Below are positions 27,716 to 36,065 of a stretch of DNA of 64,000 nt, piece after piece. The notes beneath the pieces were generated by a model that worked only from the letters and a program-made list of their open reading frames with translations, did no database searches and was not told the DNA's origin. Position 1 is the first letter of the stretch. Each line of letters starts with the position of its first letter. Made by a program: the position numbers and the translations under genes. The DNA lies in the IMG/VR virus record IMGVR_UViG_3300008108_004064, positions 1-64,000 of that record, one strand, 5' to 3'. Origin of the DNA: a virus.

Positions 27716-28366
27716 ATGAAACTAATTAAAGAAACGGCGCATGAATTAAAATATCTTGTCGAAGAAAATAAAAACGGCGGCAAGAATGTTTTTATCGAAG
27801 GTATTTTTGCCCAATCAGATAAAAAAAATAAAAATAACAGAACTTACGGCAAATCTATTATGGAGCGTGAGGTAGAAAAGTACCAAGAGCTTATCGGTCA
27901 AAAGAGATCGTTAGGTGAATTGGGACACCCTGATAATCCATCTATTAACCTACACCAGGTATCACATCTAATTACTTCTCTAAACATGGAAGGTAACGAT
28001 GTAATTGGTAGAGCTAAAATTTTAGAAACACCTATGGGAACCATCGCAAAGAACTTAATTGAGAATGGTGTACAATTGGGTGTATCTACTAGAGGTTTGG
28101 GTTCGTTAAAAATGAACTCGGAGGGCGTCAACGAAGTGCAGGATGATTTTCATCTAGCAACCGTTGATATTGTGGCTGACCCATCTGCCCCGGATGCTTT
28201 TGTACAAGGCATTATGGAATCCGCAGAATGGATACTAGATAATGGCGTTTGGAAGGCGGTGCATATTGAAGCTGCCCAAAAACAAATTAGAAAGACTTCT
28301 AGTAAAAATCTAGAAGAGGAAAAATTAAAAATATTTGAGCAATTCTTATCTCATCTGTCTAGATAA
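27716..28366 (+). CDS. gp21: Prohead core protease gp21
   Basis: This 216-residue protein has the serine protease fold of herpes-type maturation enzymes. The family residues are His71 in GELGHP and Ser124 in LGVSTRG, and the surrounding NRTYGKSIMEREVEKYQELI block is typical of gp21. It cleaves scaffold and capsid precursors during head maturation. It starts with a weak ribosome site six bases after the previous stop and is followed by a late promoter for gene 22. Confidence 0.95.
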   Translation: MKLIKETAHELKYLVEENKNGGKNVFIEGIFAQSDKKNKNNRTYGKSIMEREVEKYQELIGQKRSLGELGHPDNPSINLHQVSHLITSLNMEGNDVIGRAKILETPMGTIAKNLIENGVQLGVSTRGLGSLKMNSEGVNEVQDDFHLATVDIVADPSAPDAFVQGIMESAEWILDNGVWKAVHIEAAQKQIRKTSSKNLEEEKLKIFEQFLSHLSR

Positions 28367-28373
28367 CTAGAAT

Positions 28374-28381
28374 TATAAATA
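28374..28381 (+). promoter_or_regulatory. T4-type late promoter before gene 22
   Basis: TATAAATA lies seven bases after the stop of gene 21 and 36 bases before the ATG of gene 22, which has a TTAGGAGA ribosome site. Position and sequence match T4 late promoters. Confidence 0.85.
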
Positions 28382-28416
28382 ATGATTGAGTATATTCATA
28401 CAGTTAGGAGACTCTA

Positions 28417-29580
28417 ATGTCAGTAGAAAGCAAAATTAAGGAATTGCTAGGACGCGTGGATGTGAAAGCTTCGTTGAACGAAGCCGAGCAAATGGGCGCA
28501 TCTAGTGTAAGTAAAGATTCCTCAATCAGTCCTAAAAATAGTGGAGATTCTTCTTCGCCTAAACAGGGTGATTCCGAAGACGCATCCTACGAGGAAAGAA
28601 ACGAAAAGGACGCCAACCAGGGCGCAATTACAGCAAAGGGTATTTCTAAAAATACTATTGCTATGAAGGCACCTGTAGGAGACGCTCCTAACTTCACTAC
28701 AGTTCAAGGCACACCGAACCTAGGTGCTGATTGGCCGGCTATTCCAATGAATTCAGGAATTCGCGAGGAAGAAGAAGTCGAGGAAGAAGAAATTATCATC
28801 GAAGATGATGAGGTAACAGATGAAACTGTTGCTGAGGATACAGAAGAAAATCTGCAGGTAGATATTTCCGCAATCTTTGGCGAAGATCTTTCCGAAGAGT
28901 TTAAGCAAAAAGCAAGCTCCATTTTCGAAGCAGCAGTTATTGCTAAAGTAAATGACGAAATGGAAAGAGTAACTCAGGCTTTAGAAGAAAGATATTCTGC
29001 GGAGTTTGAAGAATACAAAGAAGGTATTGTTGAGAAGGTTGACGCATACCTAAACTATGTAGTTGAGAACTACATGGAAGAAAACAAACTTGCAGTTGAA
29101 CAGGGACTACGTACAGAAATCGCTGAAGATTTCATGGCTGGTCTCAAGGTACTCTTTAAAGAACATTACATTGAAGTGCCTGAAGAAAAATATGATGTGA
29201 TAGGTGATCTACAGAGCAAGGTAACAGAGTTAGAAGAAGGTCTAAACTATCAACTAGAGCAAAACGTTTCTTTAAATGCAGAAGTAATTTCTCTAAGAAA
29301 AAATGCTATCGTTGCTGAAATGAGCAAAGATCTAGCACATACTGATGCTAAGAGACTGTCAAAGCTTCTAGAAGGCGTTGACTTCGATAACGAAGGACTT
29401 TACAAGGAAAAGGTTGCTGTTATTAAAGAAAATTATTTCTCAGTAACAGACATTAAAAAGCCATCAGAAATGATGACACAACCTTTACTGGAAGAAACTA
29501 CCGTTCAAGAAAGCTTTGAATCTAACGATGCTGTATCTTCGTATGCTAAAGCCTTATCAAGAACAATTAAAAGAGTATAA
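28417..29580 (+). CDS. gp22: Prohead scaffold protein gp22
   Basis: This 387-residue acidic helical protein lies between protease and capsid genes, the fixed site of gene 22. The N-terminus is VESKIKELLGRVDVKASLNEAEQ; a low-complexity acidic run (EEEEVEEEEIIIEDDE) spans about residues 118–140; coiled-coil stretches follow to the C-terminus (SKVTELEEGLNYQLEQNVSL). It forms the inner core of the prohead and is degraded by gp21. Glutamate-rich sites suitable for gp21 cleavage are abundant, but I did not map them. Confidence 0.9.
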   Translation: MSVESKIKELLGRVDVKASLNEAEQMGASSVSKDSSISPKNSGDSSSPKQGDSEDASYEERNEKDANQGAITAKGISKNTIAMKAPVGDAPNFTTVQGTPNLGADWPAIPMNSGIREEEEVEEEEIIIEDDEVTDETVAEDTEENLQVDISAIFGEDLSEEFKQKASSIFEAAVIAKVNDEMERVTQALEERYSAEFEEYKEGIVEKVDAYLNYVVENYMEENKLAVEQGLRTEIAEDFMAGLKVLFKEHYIEVPEEKYDVIGDLQSKVTELEEGLNYQLEQNVSLNAEVISLRKNAIVAEMSKDLAHTDAKRLSKLLEGVDFDNEGLYKEKVAVIKENYFSVTDIKKPSEMMTQPLLEETTVQESFESNDAVSSYAKALSRTIKRV

Positions 29581-29582
29581 CT

Positions 29583-29590
29583 TATAAATA
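29583..29590 (+). promoter_or_regulatory. T4-type late promoter before gene 23
   Basis: TATAAATA stands 30 bases before the capsid gene. It lies inside a perfect 7-base dyad, AACTTAT at 29579–29585 and ATAAGTT at 29594–29600, so promoter and dyad coincide. A strong AAGGAGA ribosome site precedes the ATG. Confidence 0.85.
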
Positions 29591-29619
29591 CATATAAGTT
29601 GTAAAAAAAGGAGAATCAA

Positions 29620-30912
29620 ATGTTTTTATCCGAGAACTATCAAAAGAAATGGGAAGCGATCCTAGATCACCCAGATCTTCCACAAATTAAAGATTCTTAC
29701 AAGCGTGCTGTTACCGCAGTATTGCTAGAGAATCAGGAAAAGTCTTTACGTGAAGAGCGTCAAGCACTATTCGAAACCCCAGTAAATAACATCAGCGCAA
29801 CTGATGGTATTCAAAAGTATGACCCAATTCTTATTGGTCTAGTACGTCGTGCAATGCCTAACCTAATGGCTTATGACATTTGCGGCGTTCAGCCAATGAC
29901 AGGTCCTACTGGACTAATTTTTGCGATGAGATCGCTATACGGCGGAACAACAGATACACGTGCTAATACCAGCACTCGTACTGAAGCATTGTTCAACGAA
30001 GCTAACACAAGCTTCTCCGGCGATTTCACAAACGCAACAGGCAACAATCCAGTTGACGGCACATATAACATAGGTCGCCCAATTAGCACCGGCACAATGG
30101 AAGCTAAGAGTGACTATGCTGAAATGTCGTTCTCGATCGATAAGACAACAGTTACTGCTAAGTCACGTGCATTAAAGGCTGAGTACACTGTTGAATTGGC
30201 ACAAGACTTAAAAGCAATTCATGGTCTTGATGCTGAGGCAGAACTATCGAACATCCTCTCGCAAGAGTTTATGTTTGAAATCAACCGCGAGATTGTTCGT
30301 ACAATCTACAAAGTTGCTAAAGCAGGTTCGCCATCGACAGCAACTGCTGGAACTTTCGACTTAGACATCGATTCAAACGGACGTTGGTCTGTTGAGCGTT
30401 TCAAAGGTCTTCTATTCAATATCGAACGTGATGCTAACCACATTGCTCAAGATACTCGTAGAGGAAAAGGTAACTTCATCGTTTGCTCCGCAGACGTTGC
30501 AAGTGCATTAGCTATGTCGGGCGTTCTAGATTACGCTCCAGCATTAAGCACAAACCTAAATGTCGACGACACTGGCAATACTTTCGCAGGTGTTCTAAAC
30601 GGTCGCTATCGTGTTTACATCGACCCATATTCGGCTAACCTAGGTGCAAGCAACCAGTTCTACATGGTTGGTTACAAAGGCGCAAGCCCATATGATGCAG
30701 GTATGTTCTATTGCCCATATGTTCCTCTACAAATGGTACGTGCAATTGATCCTAACAGCTTCCAGCCAAAGATCGGCTTCAAGACACGTTACGGTCTAAT
30801 TGCTAACCCATATGTAACATCGGCAAATGGTTTATCGGATTCGGATGCAGATAATTTTACTGCAGATCGTAACCAATACTACCGTCGTACAAAGGTTGTT
30901 AACCTAATGTAA
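29620..30912 (+). CDS. gp23: Major capsid protein gp23
   Basis: This 430-residue protein is gp23. Clear blocks are YQKKWEAILDHPDLPQIKD at the N-terminus, IGLVRRAMPNLMAYDICGVQPM, GPTGLIFAMRSLYGG, the AEYTVELAQDLKAIHGLDAEAELSNILS block (in two parts), and the C-terminal KIGFKTRYGL and YYRRTKVVNLM. The N-terminal 60-odd residues should be removed by gp21 on maturation, as in T4. Codon use is richer in G+C and in C-ending codons than neighbours, as expected of a highly expressed gene. A late promoter precedes it and a strong terminator follows. Confidence 0.97.
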   Translation: MFLSENYQKKWEAILDHPDLPQIKDSYKRAVTAVLLENQEKSLREERQALFETPVNNISATDGIQKYDPILIGLVRRAMPNLMAYDICGVQPMTGPTGLIFAMRSLYGGTTDTRANTSTRTEALFNEANTSFSGDFTNATGNNPVDGTYNIGRPISTGTMEAKSDYAEMSFSIDKTTVTAKSRALKAEYTVELAQDLKAIHGLDAEAELSNILSQEFMFEINREIVRTIYKVAKAGSPSTATAGTFDLDIDSNGRWSVERFKGLLFNIERDANHIAQDTRRGKGNFIVCSADVASALAMSGVLDYAPALSTNLNVDDTGNTFAGVLNGRYRVYIDPYSANLGASNQFYMVGYKGASPYDAGMFYCPYVPLQMVRAIDPNSFQPKIGFKTRYGLIANPYVTSANGLSDSDADNFTADRNQYYRRTKVVNLM

Positions 30913-30936
30913 TAAACCGACGTTAAGATCGGACTT

Positions 30937-30962
30937 AAGGGGGAAGAAATTCCCCCTTTTTT
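30937..30962 (+). terminator. Rho-independent terminator after gene 23
   Basis: A 9-bp stem (AAGGGGGAA at 30937–30945 with TTCCCCCTT at 30950–30958) closes a GAAA tetraloop and runs into six T residues. It lies 24 bases after the capsid stop codon. This is the clearest terminator in the window and isolates capsid transcription from the next late promoter. Confidence 0.92.
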
Positions 30963-30977
30963 ATTGTATTACGCGGC

Positions 30978-30985
30978 TATAAATA
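30978..30985 (+). promoter_or_regulatory. T4-type late promoter after gene 23
   Basis: TATAAATA is placed 16 bases beyond the terminator T-tract and 22 bases before the next ATG, which has an AAGGAGA ribosome site. It restarts late transcription for the following tail-type gene. Confidence 0.82.
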
Positions 30986-31007
30986 ATAGTAATAAGTAAG
31001 GAGAAGT

Positions 31008-31595
31008 ATGGCGTTTACTGCAAATATTGGCGAAATTAAACAGAGCTTAGTAAGCAGCGTTGCAACAACGTATGATTATCTAAGACCAAACGCCTTTAGA
31101 TTTAGTATTAAGGATTTGCCAAGAACTTCCTTTACTTGTCAATCCGCAAATCTTCCAGATATGCAATTAGGATTTGCAACACAACCTACACCTTTTGTTG
31201 ACATTCCTACAATAGGTGATAAAATAAACTTCGGAGAATTCACCATCAGATTTTTGGTTTCCGAGGATATGTCAAATTATTTAGAATTGTATCGTTGGTT
31301 ATTAGCTCTTGGATTTCCAAATGATTATAATCAATTTAAAGCTTTTACCGAAAAACGGCCAAGTAGATTTCCATTTGTTACTAAATTAAATGGACAGGAA
31401 GAAGTTTTGGCATACTCGGATGGTACTTTGACTATTTTAGACTCGACAAATAATCCTAAAGTTAATATAATATTTAAAAATCTGTTCCCTATATCATTGC
31501 AAAGTTTAGATTTTGATATCGCATCACAAACCGTAGAATACTTTACTGCAATTGCCACATTTAAGTATACATTTTTCGAAGTAGAACCTTTATAA
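31008..31595 (+). CDS. Tail-tube-like structural protein (gp19/gp3 type)
   Basis: This 195-residue protein has the beta-barrel pattern of tube-like proteins: RPNAFRFSIKDLPRTSFTCQSANLPDMQLG, then PFVDIPTIGDKINFGEFTIRFLV, EDMSNYLELYRWLLALGFP and a closing VEYFTAIATFKYTFFEVEPL strand pair. Cyanophage relatives stand in the same place after gene 23. Its own late promoter marks it as a virion gene. It could be the tail completion protein gp3 or a baseplate tube initiator; I cannot decide from sequence alone. Confidence 0.7.
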   Translation: MAFTANIGEIKQSLVSSVATTYDYLRPNAFRFSIKDLPRTSFTCQSANLPDMQLGFATQPTPFVDIPTIGDKINFGEFTIRFLVSEDMSNYLELYRWLLALGFPNDYNQFKAFTEKRPSRFPFVTKLNGQEEVLAYSDGTLTILDSTNNPKVNIIFKNLFPISLQSLDFDIASQTVEYFTAIATFKYTFFEVEPL

Positions 31596-31610
31596 TAAAT
31601 TGGAGTTATT

Positions 31611-32489
31611 ATGAATAAAAAAGTAAAACCAATGCCGTTGCCTTCTATTCCTCAGTTGCCAAAAGCAGGAGAAGCACAGCAAGCTCAAAACCAGGGACGT
31701 CTTGAAGTAAAAATTGATGATTTGAGAAAAGAAAGAATTTTCATTGCAACTCCTTGCTATGGAGGCCAACTAACTGAGGCGTATTTTAGATCGACAATTC
31801 GACTTCTAACATTCTGCAATCAACATCAAATTCCTGTAGCATTCGGAACGATTGCAAATGAATCTTTAGTTACCCGTGCAAGAAATGTACTTGTAGCATA
31901 TTTTCTACAAAGCAACTTTACCCGCCTAATGTTCATTGATGCGGATATTGAATTTCAACTTGAAGATGTTATCAAGTTAATTGCACATGACAAAGATGTT
32001 GTTGTTGGTGCATATCCTAAGAAAGGTGTTAATTGGCAGCGTATTCGTGAAAGCGTACGAGGAACACATGATTCTTTAGATGATAAGCAAATTGCTTCTT
32101 TTGGGAGTGACTATGCTATTAATTTTAAATTCATTAATCGTGATGCAAAACAGATTGCTATTGAGAACGGTCTAATTCGTTTACATGACGGTGCAACAGG
32201 CTTCATGATGATTAAGCGCGAAGTCATTGATAAAATGATTGAAGCATATCCTGAACTTAAATACAACAACGATCTAAATACTCCTAAAGAATTGGATCCC
32301 CACTTCTATGCTTTCTTCGACACAATGATCGATCCGAAAGACAAGCGTTATCTTTCTGAGGATTATACCTTCAGCCGTAGATGGCAAGACATCGGCGGAG
32401 AAATTTGGCTTGATCCTTCAATCTCCCTAAACCACTATGGTTCATTCAACTTCCAAGGTAATCCTTCGCAAATTATTCAAGTAGGATAA
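31611..32489 (+). CDS. GT-A type glycosyltransferase
   Basis: This 292-residue protein has a nucleotide-sugar binding DxD motif (FIDADIEF, Asp110 and Asp112) after a Rossmann-like start (RIFIATPCYGG). A GATGFMMIKREVIDKM block and LSEDYTFSRRWQDIGGEIW acceptor-side block near residues 250–270 complete a GT-A domain. The first 30 residues are proline/glutamine-rich linker. Similar proteins lie beside uvsY in other aquatic T4-like phages. The acceptor (DNA, protein or glycan) is not known. Confidence 0.75.
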   Translation: MNKKVKPMPLPSIPQLPKAGEAQQAQNQGRLEVKIDDLRKERIFIATPCYGGQLTEAYFRSTIRLLTFCNQHQIPVAFGTIANESLVTRARNVLVAYFLQSNFTRLMFIDADIEFQLEDVIKLIAHDKDVVVGAYPKKGVNWQRIRESVRGTHDSLDDKQIASFGSDYAINFKFINRDAKQIAIENGLIRLHDGATGFMMIKREVIDKMIEAYPELKYNNDLNTPKELDPHFYAFFDTMIDPKDKRYLSEDYTFSRRWQDIGGEIWLDPSISLNHYGSFNFQGNPSQIIQVG

Positions 32490-32490
32490 T

Positions 32491-32931
32491 ATGAAACTTA
32501 CTGATCTGCAGCAAGCTTGGGCAGAGGATTGTAAAATAGATGAAATGAATCTTGGAAAGGAGTCCGCAAGGACTCCTAATCTACATTCTAAGTATTTAAA
32601 TTATCTAACTTCTACCCGGCTTAATTTAAGAAAAGCTGAATCAGATTATTTTAATATGAGGCGGCTTAAGTACAAATACTATCGGGGCGAACTTACTCAA
32701 GAAGAGCTTGTAGATACAGGATGGGTACAGTGGCAAGGAAACAAACCATTAAAAAATGAAATGGACGAGTTTCTGCAATGCGATAAAGACTTAATTGAAT
32801 TGCAGGATAAAATTGAATATTTCAAAACAGTACTATATCAGTTGGAACAAATTATTCGTTCCTTAAATAGTAGAACATGGGATATTAAAAACTGCATCGA
32901 GTGGAACAAATTTACTAGCGGTATGATTTAA
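32491..32931 (+). CDS. uvsY: Recombination mediator UvsY
   Basis: This 146-residue helical protein matches UvsY: LTDLQQAWAEDCKIDEMNL at the N-terminus, HSKYLNYLTSTRLNLRKAESDYF, RLKYKYYRGELTQEEL, and C-terminal YQLEQIIRSLNSRTWDIKNCIEW. UvsY loads the UvsX recombinase on single-stranded DNA covered by gp32. The stop codon shares its last base with the ATG of uvsW, so the two are co-translated. Confidence 0.93.
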   Translation: MKLTDLQQAWAEDCKIDEMNLGKESARTPNLHSKYLNYLTSTRLNLRKAESDYFNMRRLKYKYYRGELTQEELVDTGWVQWQGNKPLKNEMDEFLQCDKDLIELQDKIEYFKTVLYQLEQIIRSLNSRTWDIKNCIEWNKFTSGMI

Positions 32932-34418
32932 TGACAGCAGAAGATATCATAGTAGTTAAAAAAGACGAAGTACATGTAAAAGTTTATTGTGAGCCTTCTA
33001 TTGCACAAGAACTTAATGATTACTTCTCCTTTGATGTACCGGGAGCAAAATTTCATCCATTGTACAAATCTCGTATGTGGGATGGTAAGGTTAGATTGTT
33101 CTCAATGTTTACCAAAGAAATATATGCTGGTCTAAAAGATTATGTAGAGACATTTGCGAAGGAAAGAGAATATTCTTATAAAGATGCAGTAACTCCTGTA
33201 TTCAAAGATCCTGTTACATATGAAGATATAGAACAGTTCTGCAAAGAATTAAATCTCGCTTCTAGAGGACAACCTATCGAAATACGAGAATACCAAATAG
33301 AAGCGGTATATAGAGCTATTGCAGATGGAAGAAGATTATTGCTTTCACCAACTGGTTCAGGTAAGTCTTTAATCATATATTGCTTAATTCGATGGCATGA
33401 AAAGTTTGGTCGAAGACAAGTAATTCTTGTTCCTACTACCTCATTAGTTGAACAGATGTATTCAGACTTTCAAGACTATTCTTCAATTAATGGTTGGAAG
33501 GCATCTAATCATTGCCATAGAATTTATGGTGGCCATGAAAAATCAAATGAGTTTGATGTAGTTATTAGTACATGGCAATCTTTATATAAATTACCAAAAA
33601 GTTTCTTTGAAGGGTTTCAAACAATATATGGCGACGAAGCTCATTTATTCAAGGCAAAGTCCTTAACCAGTATTCTAAATAAATGTACAGGTTCTCCTTA
33701 CCGCATTGGCACAACAGGAACTTTGGATGGAACTAAAACTCACAGATTAGTTCTTGAGGGAATATTTGGGCCTGTTCTAAAAGTCACAACAACAAAACAA
33801 CTTATTTCTGATAAGACTTTAGCTGATCTTAAAATTTTTAATATTATTTTAGAATATCCTGACGAAATAAAAAAAGCGGTTAAGAAGAATACCTATCAAG
33901 AAGAAATGGACTTTCTTGTTCAACATGAACCAAGAAATAAGTTTATACGAAATCTTGCATTGAAACAAACTAATAATACCTTAGTACTTTTTCAGTTTGT
34001 AGAAAAACACGGCAAAGCTCTTTTTGAAATGATACAACAAAAAGAGCCCGAAAGAAAAGTGTTTTTTGTATATGGTGGAACAGATGCAGAGCAAAGAGAG
34101 GAAATACGAGGATTGACAGAGAAAGAAAAGAATGCTATTATTGTGGCATCATATGGAACATTTTCTACGGGGATAAATATTAAAAACCTACATAGCATAA
34201 TTTTTGCTTCTCCTTCAAAGTCTCGTATACGTAATTTGCAATCTATTGGTCGAGGTTTGCGAACAAGTGAAAATAAAGAAGCTTGTACTTTATATGATAT
34301 CGGTGATGATTTAACTTGGAAAACGAAAAAGAATTATACCTTATTACATATGATAGAAAGAATTAAAATTTATAATGATGAACACTTCAATTATAAAATC
34401 ATAAAGGTATCATTATAA
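32931..34418 (+). CDS. uvsW: Recombination DNA-RNA helicase UvsW
   Basis: This 495-residue superfamily 2 helicase has Walker A SPTGSGKS near residues 139–146, the GDEAH box, the GTTGTLDGT motif III, and motif VI QSIGRGLRT. The N-terminal domain before the helicase core (YFSFDVPGAKFHPLYKSRMWDGKVRLFS) is the diagnostic T4 UvsW accessory domain. UvsW unwinds R-loops and branched DNA and drives the switch from origin to recombination-dependent replication. It overlaps the next gene by one base. Confidence 0.95.
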   Translation: MTAEDIIVVKKDEVHVKVYCEPSIAQELNDYFSFDVPGAKFHPLYKSRMWDGKVRLFSMFTKEIYAGLKDYVETFAKEREYSYKDAVTPVFKDPVTYEDIEQFCKELNLASRGQPIEIREYQIEAVYRAIADGRRLLLSPTGSGKSLIIYCLIRWHEKFGRRQVILVPTTSLVEQMYSDFQDYSSINGWKASNHCHRIYGGHEKSNEFDVVISTWQSLYKLPKSFFEGFQTIYGDEAHLFKAKSLTSILNKCTGSPYRIGTTGTLDGTKTHRLVLEGIFGPVLKVTTTKQLISDKTLADLKIFNIILEYPDEIKKAVKKNTYQEEMDFLVQHEPRNKFIRNLALKQTNNTLVLFQFVEKHGKALFEMIQQKEPERKVFFVYGGTDAEQREEIRGLTEKEKNAIIVASYGTFSTGINIKNLHSIIFASPSKSRIRNLQSIGRGLRTSENKEACTLYDIGDDLTWKTKKNYTLLHMIERIKIYNDEHFNYKIIKVSL

Positions 34419-34918
34419 TGGAACAATCAAACGTCGTACTCATAAAATTAATAACAGGCGAAAATGTTGTCTGCGAAACAAATGAGGATTGCGATTCTTA
34501 TATCGAAAAAAAGTTTATTGATATCTACAATCCTGTGTTGGTAAATGTTTTAAGAATGCCAAGGGGAACTAATCTTGTAGAATCCTATATTATGATGCCC
34601 TGGGTAGGATTCGCAAAAACAGATTTTTGTAGAATAGCTGCAGATAAAGTTATTACTTTAGTAGATGTAGAAGATGGTATACGAGATAACTATATAGATT
34701 TTGTAGAAAGACGTAAAGAAGAACAGGAGGAGGATTCTGAGGATGAAGGCGGTGTTAAGTTTTTAGAATCCCCAAATGAAACAGAAATGGAAATTGAAGA
34801 ATTTCTTGAACAAGCCTTAGAAAAATTAGGAGATAACCTTGAAGAAGACGAAGAATACGATGGAAGAGAAGATTCCTATTTTGGAAGAGTTAGAAGAAGT
34901 ACAAGAACTCTCCACTAA
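34418..34918 (+). CDS. Conserved small protein, possible Sm-like barrel with acidic tail
   Basis: This 166-residue protein has an N-terminal barrel-like pattern: NVVLIKLITGENVVCE, then FIDIYNPVLVNVL, SYIMMPWVGFAKTDF and a KVITLVDVEDGIRDNY closing segment. Similar small proteins stand next to gp55 in other aquatic T4-like phages; an Sm-like fold is my inference. The last 60 residues are very acidic (EEQEEDSEDEGG, EEFLEQALEKLGDNLEEDEEY). The 3' end overlaps gene 55 by up to 80 bases. The function is not known. Confidence 0.6.
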   Translation: MEQSNVVLIKLITGENVVCETNEDCDSYIEKKFIDIYNPVLVNVLRMPRGTNLVESYIMMPWVGFAKTDFCRIAADKVITLVDVEDGIRDNYIDFVERRKEEQEEDSEDEGGVKFLESPNETEMEIEEFLEQALEKLGDNLEEDEEYDGREDSYFGRVRRSTRTLH

Positions 34919-35465
34919 GCAACCTGCAGAGCCTGCTCATTATGTAGACAATAAAAAGTTTTTACAGGCTCTTATAGACTACAGAAAATTAATAGATGCA
35001 GCCAATGCTGCAGGTGAAGAAATTCCTAGAGTTCCTGATTATATAGGTGAGTGCTTTGTTAAGATTGCTACACACTTATCATATAAATCAAACTTCATTA
35101 ATTACACTTTCCGAGATGATATGATTTCGGACGGCATAGAAAATTGTTTAACTGCCGCCGCAAAATTTGATCCTTCAAAATCATCCAATCCATTTGCTTA
35201 TTATACCCAAATCATTTATTTTGCCTTTATTCGTAGAATACAAAAAGAGAAAAAGCATCAGGCGACTAAATACAAAATAATTGAAAACTTAGATTTAGAT
35301 TCAATTATTCAACAAAATGATGACAGCGAATCTGCAAGACAATTGATAGAGTTTTTGAAAAAACAATTGGATGGAATCGATCCCGAAAAAAGAGAAACTC
35401 CTGCTCAAACCAAAGCTAGAAAAAAGAAACAGTCTGAACCATCTATGGACTTTTTGGATGAATAA
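34860..35465 (+). CDS. gp55: Late-transcription sigma factor gp55
   Basis: This protein has the T4 gp55 pattern: PRVPDYIGECFVKIATHLSYKSNFINYTFRDDMISDGIENCLTAA followed by KFDPSKSSNPFAYYTQIIYFAFIRRIQKEKKHQ, equivalent to sigma70 region 2. I chose the ATG at 34860 (201 residues) over a TTG at 34839. gp55 directs host RNA polymerase to TATAAATA promoters, several of which are present here before 18, 22 and 23. Its start lies within the acidic tail of the preceding gene. Confidence 0.9.
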   Translation: MEEKIPILEELEEVQELSTKQPAEPAHYVDNKKFLQALIDYRKLIDAANAAGEEIPRVPDYIGECFVKIATHLSYKSNFINYTFRDDMISDGIENCLTAAAKFDPSKSSNPFAYYTQIIYFAFIRRIQKEKKHQATKYKIIENLDLDSIIQQNDDSESARQLIEFLKKQLDGIDPEKRETPAQTKARKKKQSEPSMDFLDE

Positions 35466-35468
35466 TAT

Positions 35469-36065
35469 ATGGATCATGATTTAGAATTTGAGAAGCAATA
35501 TTGGAATACTTGCGTTAATACTTTTTATGAGGACAAGAAGCAGTATACATATGCTAGTTATATGGGATTAACTAGAATGTGGGATAGTTTTGATGTACAA
35601 CATAAAACCATTCTGGATATTGGTGGCGGTCCTAGTAGTATGCTTTTGCGATGCGTAAATTTAAAAAAAGGAAAGATAGTAGATCCCATAGATTATCCGC
35701 AATGGACAAAAGATAGATATGCAATTCATAATGTAGATGTTGAAGTAAACTATGGTGAAAATATAAATGAAAAAGGTTGGGATGAGGTTTGGATATATAA
35801 TTGTTTACAACATGTTGAAAGTCCAGAAAAAATATTATTGAATGCGTTGAAGGCGGGAAAATTACTAAGACTTTTTGAATGGATAAACATTCCTCCGCAT
35901 CCCGGACATCCTCACGAGTTGACTTCTTCACTATTTTATAATATACTTACGGATGTTACTAAAACTAAATACTCCAGTGTAGTGAATCTTTGGGACGAGC
36001 CTTCGGCTTGTTATGGTGAAGCTTTTTATGATGTTTTTGAATCGTTAATATATGAGCAAAATTAA
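35469..36065 (+). CDS. Class I SAM-dependent methyltransferase
   Basis: This 198-residue protein has motif I LDIGGGPSSM near residues 44–53 and a later WDEVWIYNCLQHVESPEKIL block, which fits motif IV/V of small-molecule or glycan methyltransferases. No DNA-methyltransferase (N/D)PPY motif is present. Start is the ATG after a weak site four bases downstream of gp55. It overlaps queE by 14 bases, so it is probably part of the 7-deazaguanine operon, but its substrate is unknown. Confidence 0.75.
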   Translation: MDHDLEFEKQYWNTCVNTFYEDKKQYTYASYMGLTRMWDSFDVQHKTILDIGGGPSSMLLRCVNLKKGKIVDPIDYPQWTKDRYAIHNVDVEVNYGENINEKGWDEVWIYNCLQHVESPEKILLNALKAGKLLRLFEWINIPPHPGHPHELTSSLFYNILTDVTKTKYSSVVNLWDEPSACYGEAFYDVFESLIYEQN

